A stretch of DNA of 63,527 nucleotides from Azospirillum sp. TSO22-1 (GTDB taxonomy: Bacteria > Pseudomonadota > Alphaproteobacteria > Azospirillales > Azospirillaceae): positions 1 through 63,527 of the forward strand of contig NZ_LGQZ01000035.1 of NCBI RefSeq assembly GCF_003116015.1, read 5' to 3'. The first letter of the stretch is position 1. The number at the start of each line of letters is the position of its first letter. Positions 38,172 to 49,006 of the stretch are shown piece by piece. The notes below the pieces were generated by a model, which did not search any database, was not told the DNA's origin, and saw only the letters and a list, made by a program, of their open reading frames with translations. Made by a program: the position numbers and the translations under genes.

Positions 38172-39571
38172 GTCCGCCGCCCGCGCATCCAGGCCAGCAC
38201 CGGCCCGGCCGCGGTGACGAGCGCGAAGGCCAGCACGTTCAGCGACACCACCAGGATCAGGAAGTCCGTGGTGTCGAAGCTGGACAGCCGGGTGCGCAGC
38301 GACGACGCCGTAGCCATGCGGTACAGGCCGTACGCCGGCACCGTCAGCGCGCACAGCACCACCGCCACCCGGTTGGGCCACCAGGTGTGGACGTGCACCG
38401 GCTCCGGCGGCGGGTCGGCGAGGGGGCGGGCGGAGGCGATCACCAAGGCGACGTAGCCGGCGAAGCCCAGTGCCAGCGCCTGCCGCAGCCAGCCTTGCGT
38501 CGGCCGGTTGATCCAGTCGCCCAGCAGGTGGATGCCGAGCACCAGCGCCAGCGCCCCCAGCAGCACCGGCAGTGCCGACAGCGGGCGCCGGGCGTGCTCG
38601 ACGAAGGCGGCGAGACCGGCCAGCACCGCCAGCGCCACGTAGGTGCCGCCGGTGGTCCGCGGATCGAACAGCAGCACCCACAGCGTCCCCAGCATCAGCG
38701 CCACGAAGGCCGCCGACGGCCGGTCGAGGCGCCTGTACGCCAGCACCGCCGCCACGAGAGCGGCAAGAGCGGCGGCGACGCGTACACCGGTTAGCGGCGC
38801 GTACGCCCACCCCAGAGTCTCCAGCGTCGCGGTGAGGTCGAAGCCGCCGGCGGCCTGCGGCAGCGCCGCGAGAAGTTCGGTGTACTGGCGGGCGACGTAC
38901 GCCGGATCGGCGTGCAGGAACGGCCCGAGCAGCACCGCCGCCAGCCCGACCAGAAGCCAGGGCAGGATGCGCGGGCAGGCCACGCCGAGCAGCACGGCCG
39001 GCACCAGCGCCGCCGGGTTCAGCGCCGCCGCCAGCGCCAGCATCAGCCCGCCGCGGCCGTCATGGCGCATGGCGACGTCCACCGCGGCGTGCAGCAGCAC
39101 CCCCAGCGCGATCAACTCCCAGTGGCCCAGCAGCAAGTCCAGCGTGGCGGCGGGGATGGCCAGCGCCAGCACGTACTGCGCGACGCGTCCGCCATCGTCG
39201 GGCCGCAGCAAGCGGGCCGCGCGGTACACCGCCAGCGTCAGCACCGCCGCCGACAGCAGGCGCCAGACCTGGTCGGCGGCGACCGGCGGCAGCCATGCGA
39301 AGGGACTGAACAGGATCGCCGAGGCGGGCAGGTGCAGCAGTGGAGCGGCGCTGTCGTACAGCGGCTCTCCCGCCCACCAGTCCAGGCTGGCGGCGATGAA
39401 GCCGCGGGTGGCGGGCAGCAGCGGCTTGAACAGCGCCAGCGCGGCGATGCCGAGGTTGGCGAGGATCCACAGCGCCAAGCCCCAGTTAGCCCGCAGGACA
39501 TGGCCGACGGCTCCGGCACGGCCGCGCGGCCGATCGCCCGCCGCCTCCCGGTGCATCCCGGCGCCGTCCAT
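38168..39571 (-). CDS. Integral membrane protein, GT87 (DUF2029)-like
   Basis: A 467-residue protein with about eleven to twelve hydrophobic segments. It resembles the GT87/DUF2029 polyprenol-linked mannosyltransferase family: a large first extracytoplasmic loop after DWWAGEPLYDSAAP, the catalytic acidic residue there, and LYDS-type motif. Such enzymes transfer a sugar from a polyprenyl phosphate in the periplasm. Assignment is by topology and loop pattern only. The start codon choice (39571 or 39556) is uncertain. Its end overlaps the converging nitrilase gene by four bases. Confidence 0.6.
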   Translation of the reverse strand: MDGAGMHREAAGDRPRGRAGAVGHVLRANWGLALWILANLGIAALALFKPLLPATRGFIAASLDWWAGEPLYDSAAPLLHLPASAILFSPFAWLPPVAADQVWRLLSAAVLTLAVYRAARLLRPDDGGRVAQYVLALAIPAATLDLLLGHWELIALGVLLHAAVDVAMRHDGRGGLMLALAAALNPAALVPAVLLGVACPRILPWLLVGLAAVLLGPFLHADPAYVARQYTELLAALPQAAGGFDLTATLETLGWAYAPLTGVRVAAALAALVAAVLAYRRLDRPSAAFVALMLGTLWVLLFDPRTTGGTYVALAVLAGLAAFVEHARRPLSALPVLLGALALVLGIHLLGDWINRPTQGWLRQALALGFAGYVALVIASARPLADPPPEPVHVHTWWPNRVAVVLCALTVPAYGLYRMATASSLRTRLSSFDTTDFLILVVSLNVLAFALVTAAGPVLAWMRGRRT

Positions 39572-39678
39572 CACCGCCTCGTTCGGATTGAGCGAATCAC
39601 CCCGAAAGCTTTACCGGTTTTCCGCTTCGTTTCAATGCTTGGTCTGGGCCCGGGTCTGGGCCTGGCTCCGGGCCGGGT

Positions 39679-40275
39679 TCAACGCGCCGGCAGCGGGCGC
39701 GGTTCCGGATCGCCGTCCAGGCCCTGCCCCGGCGCCAGATCGGCGACGGCGGCCAGCCGCTGCACCACCGCAGCGCGCGGGCTGGCGACCTCGCCATGCT
39801 CATAGGCAACGACCTGCAGCCGGCCGCGCGCCACCTCCAGCAGTTCCCCCTGGCGCAGCAGGAAGCCGGGCGAGGACGGCTTGCCGAAGCGGGCGTTGCC
39901 CATGGCGAAGGTCTCGTAGAGCAGCACCCCACCCGGCGCCAGGGCGTCCAGGAGGCGGGGGAACAGCGGGCGGTGCAGGTAGTTCGCCACCACGATGCCG
40001 GCGAAGCGCCGGTCCGGCGGCAGCGGCCAGGGGTTGCCCTGCTCCAGGTCGGCGGCCAGCAGCTCGACGCCCGGCGTGCCGGTGAGGTCGGCGACGCCGC
40101 GCAGGTCGATGTCGATGCCCAGCACCGGGTGCCCCAGGCGGTGGAACAGCCGCAGGTGCCGTCCCGACCCGCAGGCGAGGTCGAGCACTGGCCCACCGGC
40201 CGGCACCAGCGGCGCGAACCGCCCGACCCAGGCGGAAGCGGCCTGCAGGACGGCGTGCGGGTGTGATTCGCCCAT
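39679..40275 (-). CDS. Class I SAM-dependent methyltransferase
   Basis: A 198-residue enzyme with LDLACGSGRHLRLF (SAM motif I), GIDIDLRGVADL and VVANYLHRPLFPRLLDALAPGGVLLYETF. The ordering matches small type-11/12 methyltransferases close to TehB-like proteins. The substrate is unknown. Two in-frame ATGs (40287, 40275) exist; 40275 has GGAAG upstream. It is divergent from DUF1178. Confidence 0.82.
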   Translation of the reverse strand: MGESHPHAVLQAASAWVGRFAPLVPAGGPVLDLACGSGRHLRLFHRLGHPVLGIDIDLRGVADLTGTPGVELLAADLEQGNPWPLPPDRRFAGIVVANYLHRPLFPRLLDALAPGGVLLYETFAMGNARFGKPSSPGFLLRQGELLEVARGRLQVVAYEHGEVASPRAAVVQRLAAVADLAPGQGLDGDPEPRPLPAR

Positions 40276-40394
40276 GATTCTTCCCATATTCCCAACATGC
40301 CGGCTTGGTGTTCCAACCGTTTGACGGGGCCGGGCCGGCGTGCTTGAACTATAGGCCGTCCACACCGCCGCAACATCGGGATTTCCGAGGGGAC

Positions 40395-40853
40395 ATGATC
40401 CTCTTCGAGCTGAAATGCGCCTCCGACCATCGCTTCGAGGCCTGGTTCCGCGACGGCGCCGCCTATGACGCGCAGGCCGCGGCCGGCACCATCGCCTGCC
40501 CGCTGTGCGGCGACACGCAGGTCGGCAAGGCCCCGATGGCACCACGCATCGCCAAGCGCCGCGGCGAGCCCGCCGAACCCGCCAAGGTGGTCCCCGCTCC
40601 GGAGGGTGGGAACGAGAAGGCCGTGGCGTTGCAGTCCGAGGTGCTGCAGCAACTGGGCGAATTGCGGCGCGCAGTGGAAGAGAACTGCGACTACGTCGGC
40701 GACCGCTTCGCCGAAGAGGCGCGGCGCATCCATTACGGCGAGACCGACCCTCGCGGAATCTATGGCGAAGCCAGCGCCAAAGACGTGGCCGAGCTCAAGG
40801 ACGAGGGTGTGACAATACATCGCATCCCCTGGTTGCCGCGCACCAATTCCTGA
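40395..40853 (+). CDS. DUF1178 family protein
   Basis: A 152-residue protein. The N-terminus (MILFELKCASDHRFEAWF, then CPLCGDT) forms a small zinc-ribbon-like start with C8, C36 and C39; the second half has QLGELRRAVEENCDYVGDRFAEEARRIHYGETDPRGIYGEAS, diagnostic of DUF1178. The family is common in alphaproteobacteria with unknown role. The start follows CGAGGGGAC. Confidence 0.9.
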   Translation: MILFELKCASDHRFEAWFRDGAAYDAQAAAGTIACPLCGDTQVGKAPMAPRIAKRRGEPAEPAKVVPAPEGGNEKAVALQSEVLQQLGELRRAVEENCDYVGDRFAEEARRIHYGETDPRGIYGEASAKDVAELKDEGVTIHRIPWLPRTNS

Positions 40854-41083
40854 CCGGTCCATACGCTCCCGAATAGCGTTCTCGTTTGCGTGCCGTCGAT
40901 CCATACGGTCGATTGCTTGGCGGGCCTATCGTCAGGAACGCCCCTTGCCCGCTCCGTCAAGCGGCTTTTTAGTTTGCGTCGGCATCAAAAAGGTTGACGG
41001 GGCGGTGTGTTGCAAAGACCATACGCGCCGAGTGTCTTAAACGATTCCAACAAAGCTCTCTGGCACTCGCGAGGGGACGCACG

Positions 41084-41386
41084 ATGCAAGCAAACGCACA
41101 AAGAATTCTCGACAATCCCAAGTTCCAGGAGCTGATCGCCAAGCGCTCCGCGTTCGCGTGGACGCTGTCGGTGATCATGCTCGTCATCTACTTCGGCTTC
41201 ATCCTTCTGGTGGCCTTCGGGAAGCAGTTCCTGGGCACGCCCATCGGTTCGGGCGTCACCACCTGGGGGGTTCCGATCGGCGTGTTCACCATCGTCTCGG
41301 CCTTCATCCTGACGGGCATCTACGTCCGCCGGGCGAACGGCGAGTTCGACGAGCTGAACCGTCAGATCCTGGAGGAGTCGAAGTAA
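41084..41386 (+). CDS. DUF485 membrane protein, ActP partner
   Basis: A 100-residue protein with two membrane helices (about 25-48 and 60-85) and the family start [19 protein letters not shown]485 (YjcH) genes nearly always precede actP. The stop shares a base with the actP start. The region before it (40854-41083) has TTGACG at about 40995 as a possible -35. Confidence 0.93.
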   Translation: MQANAQRILDNPKFQELIAKRSAFAWTLSVIMLVIYFGFILLVAFGKQFLGTPIGSGVTTWGVPIGVFTIVSAFILTGIYVRRANGEFDELNRQILEESK

Positions 41387-43104
41387 TGCGGTCCATCTTC
41401 ACGCGCTTCGGCGCCGCCGCCGCGGCGGCCGGCGCCCTGCTGCCCACCGCCGCCCTGGCCGCCGCCGTCGAAGGCGCGGTCACCAAGCAGTCGACGAACT
41501 ACGAAGCCATCGTCATGTTCGCGATCTTCGTGCTCGCGACGCTCGGCATCACCTACTGGGCTGCCCGCCGCACCAAGTCGGCCAAGGACTTCTACGCGGC
41601 CGGCGGCGGCATCACCGGCTTCCAGAACGGCCTCGCCATCGCCGGCGACTACATGTCGGCCGCTTCGTTCCTCGGCATCGCCGGCCTGGTGTACGCCAAC
41701 GGCTTCGACGGCCTGATCTACTCGGTGGGCTGGCTGGTCGGCTGGCCGATCATCCTGTTCCTGATCGCGGAGCGCCTGCGCAACCTCGGCAAGTACACCT
41801 TCGCCGACGTCGCCTCCTACCGCTTCCAGCAGACGCCGATCCGCACGCTGGCCGCCTGCGGCTCGCTGGCCACGGTGACCTTCTACCTGATCGCCCAGAT
41901 GGTGGGCGCGGGCAAGCTCATCCAGCTGCTGTTCGGCATGGACTACCTGTACGCCGTCATCATCGTCGGCGTGCTGATGATCGCCTACGTGACCTTCGGC
42001 GGCATGCTCGCCACCACCTGGGTGCAGATCATCAAGGCCGTGCTGCTGCTCTCGGGCGCCTCGTTCATGGCCATCATGATCCTGGCCAAGTTCGGCTTCA
42101 GCCCGGAGGCCCTGTTCAAGCGCGCCACCGAGGTGCACGCCAACGGCCTGAAGATCATGCAGCCGGGCGCGCTGGTCACCGACCCGATCTCGGCGATCTC
42201 GCTGGGCATGGCGCTGATGTTCGGCACCGCCGGCCTGCCGCACATCCTGATGCGCTTCTTCACGGTGGCCGACGCCAAGGAGGCCCGCAAGTCGGTGTTC
42301 TACGCCACCGGCTTCATCGGCTACTTCTACCTGCTGACCTTCACCATCGGCTTCGGCGCCATCGTGCTGCTGCTGAGCCCGGACGCCAGCGGCGCCTTCC
42401 CGTTCCTCGACGCGGCCAAGGTCGCGGCGGCGGGCGGCAAGGTGACCCCGGCCATGATCACCGGCGGCACCAACATGGCGGCCATCCACACCGCCAACGC
42501 GGTGGGCGGCAGCCTGTTCTACGGCTTCATCTCGGCGGTGGCCTTCGCGACCATCCTCGCGGTGGTGGCCGGCCTGACGCTGGCCGGCGCCTCGGCCGTG
42601 TCGCATGACCTGTACGCCTCGGTCTTCGCCAAGGGCCGCGCCTCGGAGCGTGACGAGATCCGCGTGTCGAAGATCACCACGGTGATCATCGGCATCGTCT
42701 CGATCTTCCTGGGCATCGCCTTCGAGAACCAAAACGTCGCCTTCATGGTCGGCCTCGCCTTCGCCATCGCGGCGTCCGCGAACTTCCCGATCCTGCTGAT
42801 GAGCATGTTCTGGAAGCGCATGACCACCCGCGGCGCCGTGATGGGCGGCTGGCTCGGCCTGATCTCGGCGATCGTCCTGCTGGTGCTCGGCCCGACCGTG
42901 TGGAAGTCGGTGCTCGGCAACCCGGCCCCGATCATCCCGTACGACAACCCGGGCCTGTTCTCGATCACCCTGGCCTTCGTCGGTATCTGGCTCTTCTCGA
43001 TCACCGACAACAGCCAGGCGGCCAAGGACGAGCAGCGCGCCTTCGACGCCCAGTACATCCGTTCCCAGACCGGCCTGGGTGCGGAGGGCGCCTCGGCCCA
43101 CTAA
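41386..43104 (+). CDS. actP: Cation/acetate symporter
   Basis: A 572-residue sodium:solute symporter of the ActP type with about 13-14 membrane segments and a cleavable N-terminal signal ([14 protein letters not shown]). [46 protein letters not shown] and [17 protein letters not shown] are diagnostic. It imports acetate and other short acids. One-base overlap (TAATG) with the DUF485 gene. The terminator at 43159 ends the pair, although read-through could reach the next gene. Confidence 0.95.
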   Translation: MRSIFTRFGAAAAAAGALLPTAALAAAVEGAVTKQSTNYEAIVMFAIFVLATLGITYWAARRTKSAKDFYAAGGGITGFQNGLAIAGDYMSAASFLGIAGLVYANGFDGLIYSVGWLVGWPIILFLIAERLRNLGKYTFADVASYRFQQTPIRTLAACGSLATVTFYLIAQMVGAGKLIQLLFGMDYLYAVIIVGVLMIAYVTFGGMLATTWVQIIKAVLLLSGASFMAIMILAKFGFSPEALFKRATEVHANGLKIMQPGALVTDPISAISLGMALMFGTAGLPHILMRFFTVADAKEARKSVFYATGFIGYFYLLTFTIGFGAIVLLLSPDASGAFPFLDAAKVAAAGGKVTPAMITGGTNMAAIHTANAVGGSLFYGFISAVAFATILAVVAGLTLAGASAVSHDLYASVFAKGRASERDEIRVSKITTVIIGIVSIFLGIAFENQNVAFMVGLAFAIAASANFPILLMSMFWKRMTTRGAVMGGWLGLISAIVLLVLGPTVWKSVLGNPAPIIPYDNPGLFSITLAFVGIWLFSITDNSQAAKDEQRAFDAQYIRSQTGLGAEGASAH

Positions 43105-43158
43105 GTACAGAAAGTCGCACCCGCTTCCGCACGTCGGGAACGTGGTGTAACCTCTGCG

Positions 43159-43195
43159 GCGCCCCAAGACTTGGTCTTGGGGCGCTTTTTTGTTT
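43159..43195 (+). terminator. Terminator after actP
   Basis: GCGCCCCAAGAC-ttg-GTCTTGGGGCGC is a perfect twelve-base stem with a T6GTTT tail. The next gene starts 25 bases later, so it may act as an attenuating or partial terminator. Confidence 0.93.
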
Positions 43196-43219
43196 CGCCT
43201 GCAGCGTGCGGAGACGGTC

Positions 43220-45022
43220 TTGCCCGAAGCGTTCGATTTCGCCGTGCCTCCCTTCGACCGGCTGACGCCGGACGAGCGCACGACCCTTGCCCGCTCGCTC
43301 GACATCGGCGTCTACGCCAAGGACACGCCCGTGCTGGCCCGCGACGAGGCGGCGGACTGCCTCTTCATCGTGCAGAAGGGCCTTGTGCAGGAGCGCCACC
43401 ACGGCGAAACGGCGGCCGCCTTCGGCCCCGGCGACAGCTTCGACCTGCGCGCGCTGTTCGGCCGCAGCCCGAACCACAGCTTCGTGGCCGCCGAGGACAC
43501 GGTCTGCCACCTGCTGCCGCGCCCGGTCCTGGTCGAGCTGGCGCGCGCCAACCCCGCCTTCGGCGAGCTGATCTGCGAGGCCTTCGCCGAGCGCCTGCGC
43601 GCGGCGGCCAACGAGCGCTCGAACCGCGAGATGGCGGCGCTGACCATGGCCCGCGTGCGCGAGGCCTACCTGCACCCGCCGGTCTACGTCGAGGCGTCGG
43701 CCACGCTGCGCGACGCGGCGCTCGCCATGAAGACGCAGCAGGCCAGCTCCGTGCTGGTCCGCGACGGCGCCCGCACCGGCATCCTGACCGGCACCGACCT
43801 GCGCGACCGCGTGGTGCTCGACGGGCTGCCGGTGACCACGGCGGTCGGGCCGCTGGCGCGCTACGAGCTGATCGAACTGGACCGCGACGAACTGCTGTTC
43901 AACGCGCTGATCCTGATGACCAAGCACTCGGTGCGCCGCATCGTCATCACCGAGGCGGGCAAGATCGCCGGCCTGCTGGAGCAGATCGACCTGCTCTCGG
44001 CGCTGTCCAACCACAGCCAGGTGATCGCGCTGCAGGTCGACCGCGCGGAGAGCACGGAAGACCTGCGCAAGGCCAGCGCCGACACGGTCGGCCTGATCCG
44101 CACGCTGCACGTCACCGGCGTGCGGGTTCCCTTCATCGCCGACCTCGTCACCGAGCTGAACCGCAAGATCTTCCGCCGCCTGTTCGAGCTGGTGGCGCCG
44201 CCCGACCTGCTGGCGAACTCCTGCCTGCTGGTGATGGGCAGCGAAGGGCGCGGCGAGCAGCTGCTGAAGACCGACCAGGACAACGGCCTGATCCTGCGCG
44301 ACGGTTACGAGTGCCCGGATCTGCCGCGCATCACCGCCGACTTCTCGCGCCACCTGGAGGAGTTCGGCTACCCGCCGTGTCCCGGCAACATCATGGTGTC
44401 GAACCCGGAGTGGACGAAGTCCCTCTCCGCCTACAAGGACGCCATCTTCAACTGGATCCACCGGCCGGACGAGGCGGCGCAGCTCAACCTCGCCATCTTC
44501 TACGACGCGGCGGCGGTGGCCGGCGACACCGGGCTGCTGGACGAGGCCAGGGGGTACCTGATGGCGCGGCTGTCGGACAACTCCGGCTTCTTCTCGCACT
44601 TCGCGCGGCCGACATTGGCGTTCGACACGCCGTCGGGCCTGTTCTCCACCCTGTTCGACCGCCGCGGCGCCCAGCCCATCGACATCAAGAAGGCCGGCAT
44701 CTTCCCCATCGTGCACGGCATCCGCGCGCTGGCGCTGGAGAAGCACATGACGGAGACCAACACCGTCGAGCGGATCTGGGCGCTGGCCGACAAGCGGGTG
44801 CTCGACCGCAAGCTGGCCGGCGAGCTGGCCGAGGCCTTCACCTTCCTGTCCACTCTGCGCCTCAAGGCGCGCATCGACGCGGCGCACGAGGTGAAGATCG
44901 ACAACACCGTCCGCCCGGCCGAGATGACCAAACTGGACCGCGACCAGTTCAACGACTGCCTGGCCCTGGTGAAGGCGTTCAAGGAGTTCGTCTCCTACCA
45001 CTTCCATCTGAACATGCACTGA
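43220..45022 (+). CDS. cNMP-binding, CBS-pair and DUF294 nucleotidyltransferase-like protein
   Basis: A 600-residue cytosolic protein. Domains in order: cyclic-nucleotide-binding-like (about 15-125), a CBS pair (about 145-265) with VEASATLRDAALAM and ITEAGKIAGLLEQIDLL, a DUF294 nucleotidyltransferase-like domain with MGSEGRGEQLLKTDQDNGLI (GSxGRxE and DxD), and a helical C-terminal domain. The architecture is like GlnD-related signalling enzymes; the target is unknown. It is commonly linked to actP, suggesting adenylate-dependent control of acetate use. A TTG at 43220 with GGAGACGG upstream is preferred over the TTG at 43190, which lies in the terminator tail. Confidence 0.9.
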   Translation: MPEAFDFAVPPFDRLTPDERTTLARSLDIGVYAKDTPVLARDEAADCLFIVQKGLVQERHHGETAAAFGPGDSFDLRALFGRSPNHSFVAAEDTVCHLLPRPVLVELARANPAFGELICEAFAERLRAAANERSNREMAALTMARVREAYLHPPVYVEASATLRDAALAMKTQQASSVLVRDGARTGILTGTDLRDRVVLDGLPVTTAVGPLARYELIELDRDELLFNALILMTKHSVRRIVITEAGKIAGLLEQIDLLSALSNHSQVIALQVDRAESTEDLRKASADTVGLIRTLHVTGVRVPFIADLVTELNRKIFRRLFELVAPPDLLANSCLLVMGSEGRGEQLLKTDQDNGLILRDGYECPDLPRITADFSRHLEEFGYPPCPGNIMVSNPEWTKSLSAYKDAIFNWIHRPDEAAQLNLAIFYDAAAVAGDTGLLDEARGYLMARLSDNSGFFSHFARPTLAFDTPSGLFSTLFDRRGAQPIDIKKAGIFPIVHGIRALALEKHMTETNTVERIWALADKRVLDRKLAGELAEAFTFLSTLRLKARIDAAHEVKIDNTVRPAEMTKLDRDQFNDCLALVKAFKEFVSYHFHLNMH

Positions 45023-45035
45023 GCGGGAGGCCGGA

Positions 45036-45566
45036 ATGATCGCCCGCCTGCGCGGCCAGCAGCTCAACGCCCCCGCCTACGACTTCCTGCTGTCCGAGGA
45101 GGACAGCGGCGAGGCGGTGGCGGTCGCCTGCGAGGCCACCTCTTATGACCCGGCGACGGCCGAGCTGCGGGCGCTGGCGGCGGTGCGCATCCGCGGCAAC
45201 CGCATCCTCGCCAGCCGTCACCTCGCCGTCGCCTTCCGGCCGGACGAGCCGCCGGAGCCGGCGCTCGACCGGTTCCTGCGGCTGATCGGCAACCGGCCGC
45301 TGGTCGGCTATTACCTGGACTTCACGGTCGGGCTGATCGACCGCGCGGTGCAGCCGATGATCGGCATCCCGCTGCCCAACGAGCGCGTCGAAGTGTCGGG
45401 CCTGTACTACGAAAGCCGCGTGAAGGTGCCGGGCAAGAACGCGCTGAACCTGCGGCTCGACGCCATCCTCGGCGCGCTCGACCTGCCGGGGCGCGCCGGC
45501 GACGACGCGTACTCCAACGCGCTCGCCTCGGCCATGGTGTACCTGCGCCTGAAGACGGACGAGTGA
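45036..45566 (+). CDS. DnaQ-like 3'-5' exonuclease-fold protein, catalytic site degraded
   Basis: A 176-residue protein, 13 bases after the CBS-DUF294 gene. The pattern VAVACEATSYDPATAELRALAAV aligns with the DxE (ExoI) strand of DEDD exonucleases but the first Asp is Ala (ACE for DxE); in the ExoII block LVGYYLDFTVGLI the expected Asp is Thr; only the last Asp (DDAYSNALASA) is kept. I infer it is not an active nuclease and may bind a nucleotide or the neighbour protein. Its fixed position beside actP points to signalling, not repair. Confidence 0.75.
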   Translation: MIARLRGQQLNAPAYDFLLSEEDSGEAVAVACEATSYDPATAELRALAAVRIRGNRILASRHLAVAFRPDEPPEPALDRFLRLIGNRPLVGYYLDFTVGLIDRAVQPMIGIPLPNERVEVSGLYYESRVKVPGKNALNLRLDAILGALDLPGRAGDDAYSNALASAMVYLRLKTDE

Positions 45567-47204
45567 TCAGGCCGCCTCTGCCTGCGCCGGGGTTTCCCGA
45601 ACGGTGAGGATGAAGCGGGTGCCGCCGCCTCGCTCGATGCGCAGATCCGCGTGCGCCTGCCGCGCCAGCGACTGCACCAGCATCAGCCCAAGGCCGCCGC
45701 GCCGTTTGCCGTCGGTGGGTGCAGACGGCAGGTCGGCGGGCAGGCCGACGCCGTCATCGCCCACCTCCATCCGCATCCCATCCGGCCCCGGCCGCAGCGT
45801 CACCGCCACGTTGCCGGCGTGGCCGCCCGGAAAGGCGTGGCGCAGCGCGTTCGACACCAGCTCCGACGCGATCAGCGCCAGCGGCATGGCACGATCGACG
45901 TCGAGGATCCAGTCCTCCGCCTCCACGCCGACCCGCACCGGCGTTGGGCCGGAAGCGCGGGCGAGGCTGTCGCAGAGCTGGCGCAGGCAGTCGCCGACGT
46001 TGATCCGTGCCGGCTCGTTCGAGCGGTAGAGCAGCTCGTGCACCAGGCTCATCGACTGGATACGGCGCAGGCTCTCGTCGAAGGCGAGGCGCGAGCACTC
46101 GTCCAGCCGTGCCGCCTGCAGGCGCAGCAGGCTGCAGATGACCTGCAGGTTGTTCTTCACCCGGTGCTGGACCTCCTTGATCAGGATCTCCTTGTCGGCC
46201 AGTGCGCCCTCCAGGCGGTGGTTGGCGTCCTCCAACTGGCCGGTGCGCTGGCGGACGTGCTGCTCCAGCGTGTCGTAGGCGTGCTGGAGCGCGTCCTCGG
46301 CCTCGCGCTCGCGCCGCGCCCGCTGGAGCGCGAGCAGGCCGATGGCGATCACCACCAGCTCGGCGCCGAGGCCGTAGGCCGCGTAGGTGCCCAGCCGGCT
46401 CCGCCATTCGGCGCGGACGCTGGACAGCGGGATGGCAACGCCGGCCAGCAGGCCGTAGCCCTCGACGGCGCGCTTGGCGGTGATCGCCTCGTCCTCGTCC
46501 AGGGTGTCGTCCGGGCTCTCGCCGCCGCTCTCGCGGGCCAGCACGGCGCCGTCAGCCCGCTCCAGCGTCACCGTGGTCCGGTAGCCGATGTCGAAGGCGC
46601 GGTAGATCTCGCCAAAGCGGGCCGGCGACAGCGTCACCGTGACGAAGCCGCGGAAGCCGCCGGGCTCCGCCGGCAACGGGCGGCTCAGCACCAGCAGCTC
46701 GCCGGTGCCGTCGCGGCTGGCCTGGATGCGGCCGATGAACGGAACCGGGCCGGTGGCGACGCGCGCCGCCTGGAAATAGTCGCGGTCGGCGGCGTTGAGG
46801 CGCGGTGCCGGGTACTCGCGTGATCCCAGCACGGCGTTGCCTTCGGCATCGCCGATCCAGATCGACACCACCTGCGGCGCCGCCCCGGCGATCTCGGCCA
46901 GCCGTCCCCAGGCGGCGCGGTCGGCGGGAAGCGGAGCGCCGGATGGGCCGGCCAGCTCGATGGTGCGGCGCAGCGCCAGGTCGCCGATCTGGATCAGGCG
47001 GGCGGCATGCTCGGCCACCAGCAGGCTGACGTTGGCGGCGACGCCGGTGGCGCGGTCCATGGCGGCGTCGCGGTCGCGCCACGCGAACACCGCCAGCAGC
47101 CCGGCGGTGACCAGCACCGACAGCGCGCAGGCGATCATCACCAGCAGCGTGCCGGGCAGCCGGTAGAGCGGCGACGGGTGGGAGCGGAACGTGCGCAGCG
47201 GCAT
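45567..47204 (-). CDS. Membrane sensor histidine kinase, HWE/HisKA_2 type
   Basis: A 545-residue kinase. One membrane helix near residues 17-42, a dCache-type extracytoplasmic domain (about 43-270, IWIGDAEGNAVLGSREY and FIGRIQASRDGTGELLVLSRPL), a second helix near 280, a coiled coil, the HisKA_2 box KEVQHRVKNNLQVICSLLRLQ with the phospho-His, and an ATPase domain with LALIASELVSNALRHAFP and GDDGVGLP. Such kinases often answer to the general stress or light response. No regulator gene is adjacent. It converges with the exonuclease-like gene. Confidence 0.9.
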   Translation of the reverse strand: MPLRTFRSHPSPLYRLPGTLLVMIACALSVLVTAGLLAVFAWRDRDAAMDRATGVAANVSLLVAEHAARLIQIGDLALRRTIELAGPSGAPLPADRAAWGRLAEIAGAAPQVVSIWIGDAEGNAVLGSREYPAPRLNAADRDYFQAARVATGPVPFIGRIQASRDGTGELLVLSRPLPAEPGGFRGFVTVTLSPARFGEIYRAFDIGYRTTVTLERADGAVLARESGGESPDDTLDEDEAITAKRAVEGYGLLAGVAIPLSSVRAEWRSRLGTYAAYGLGAELVVIAIGLLALQRARREREAEDALQHAYDTLEQHVRQRTGQLEDANHRLEGALADKEILIKEVQHRVKNNLQVICSLLRLQAARLDECSRLAFDESLRRIQSMSLVHELLYRSNEPARINVGDCLRQLCDSLARASGPTPVRVGVEAEDWILDVDRAMPLALIASELVSNALRHAFPGGHAGNVAVTLRPGPDGMRMEVGDDGVGLPADLPSAPTDGKRRGGLGLMLVQSLARQAHADLRIERGGGTRFILTVRETPAQAEAA

Positions 47205-47344
47205 GGCGGCGGGACGGCCTCTTCCGGGTGACGTGCTTCCAACATCGGCGTGCCGACGGCGTTCCTCGTGTTGAACCGCGGCGCCGGGGTTCGTAATGTC
47301 GTGACGCGCCCCGGCGGGCGCCAGTCGGACAACGGAGCGACCCC

Positions 47345-48448
<1,104 letters not shown>

Positions 48449-48510
48449 CGGCCTTGGCGCCGTGAGCGGCTTGCGCTATGCAGGGCCGCTCAAGACGGAG
48501 GCTATGACCC

Positions 48511-48996
48511 ATGACCGACTGCCCCTGCGGCTCCGGCAAGACGTTCGAGGCGTGCTGCGGCCCGTACCTGTCGGGCGCCGCGCCGGCGCCGACGGCCGAG
48601 GCGCTGATGCGCTCGCGCTATTCGGCGTTCGCCGTGAAGAACGTCGACTACCTGCACGACACTCTGCTGCCCGAGACGCGGCACGACTTCAACCGCGAGC
48701 ACGTCACCGACTGGGCCAACAACAGCGAGTGGATGGGCCTGGAGGTCCGCTCGACCGAGGCCGGCGGTCCGCAGGACGAGGAGGGTGTGGTCGAGTTCGT
48801 CGCCCGCTTCCGCGTGCAGGGCAAGGACTACGTCCACCACGAGACCAGCACCTTCAAGAAGCAGGACGGCGTCTGGTACTACGTGGACGGCATCATGGGC
48901 CAGCGGCCGCGCACCGCGCCGAAGGTCGGCCGCAACGATCCGTGCCCGTGCGGCAGTGGCAAGAAGTACAAGAAGTGCTGCGGGGCCGCCGCTTGA
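48511..48996 (+). CDS. YchJ-like protein with two SEC-C motifs
   Basis: A 161-residue protein with a zinc-binding SEC-C motif at each end: [16 protein letters not shown] near residue 4 and [14 protein letters not shown] at the C-terminus, with an NTF2-like YchJ domain between ([21 protein letters not shown]). The role is unsettled; SEC-C motifs often bind SecB or ribosomes. RBS weak but the start is fixed by the first motif. Confidence 0.93.
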   Translation: MTDCPCGSGKTFEACCGPYLSGAAPAPTAEALMRSRYSAFAVKNVDYLHDTLLPETRHDFNREHVTDWANNSEWMGLEVRSTEAGGPQDEEGVVEFVARFRVQGKDYVHHETSTFKKQDGVWYYVDGIMGQRPRTAPKVGRNDPCPCGSGKKYKKCCGAAA

Positions 48997-49006
48997 CGCG
49001 GCCCCC

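Noticed and set aside
43190..43219. TTG at 43190 as start of the CBS/DUF294 gene
   Set aside because: It lies inside the U-tract of the actP terminator and has no ribosome-binding site; TTG 43220 has one.
47205..47344. SAM riboswitch before mtnA
   Set aside because: The space is short and lacks the expected helices; metK's own upstream region lies outside the window.
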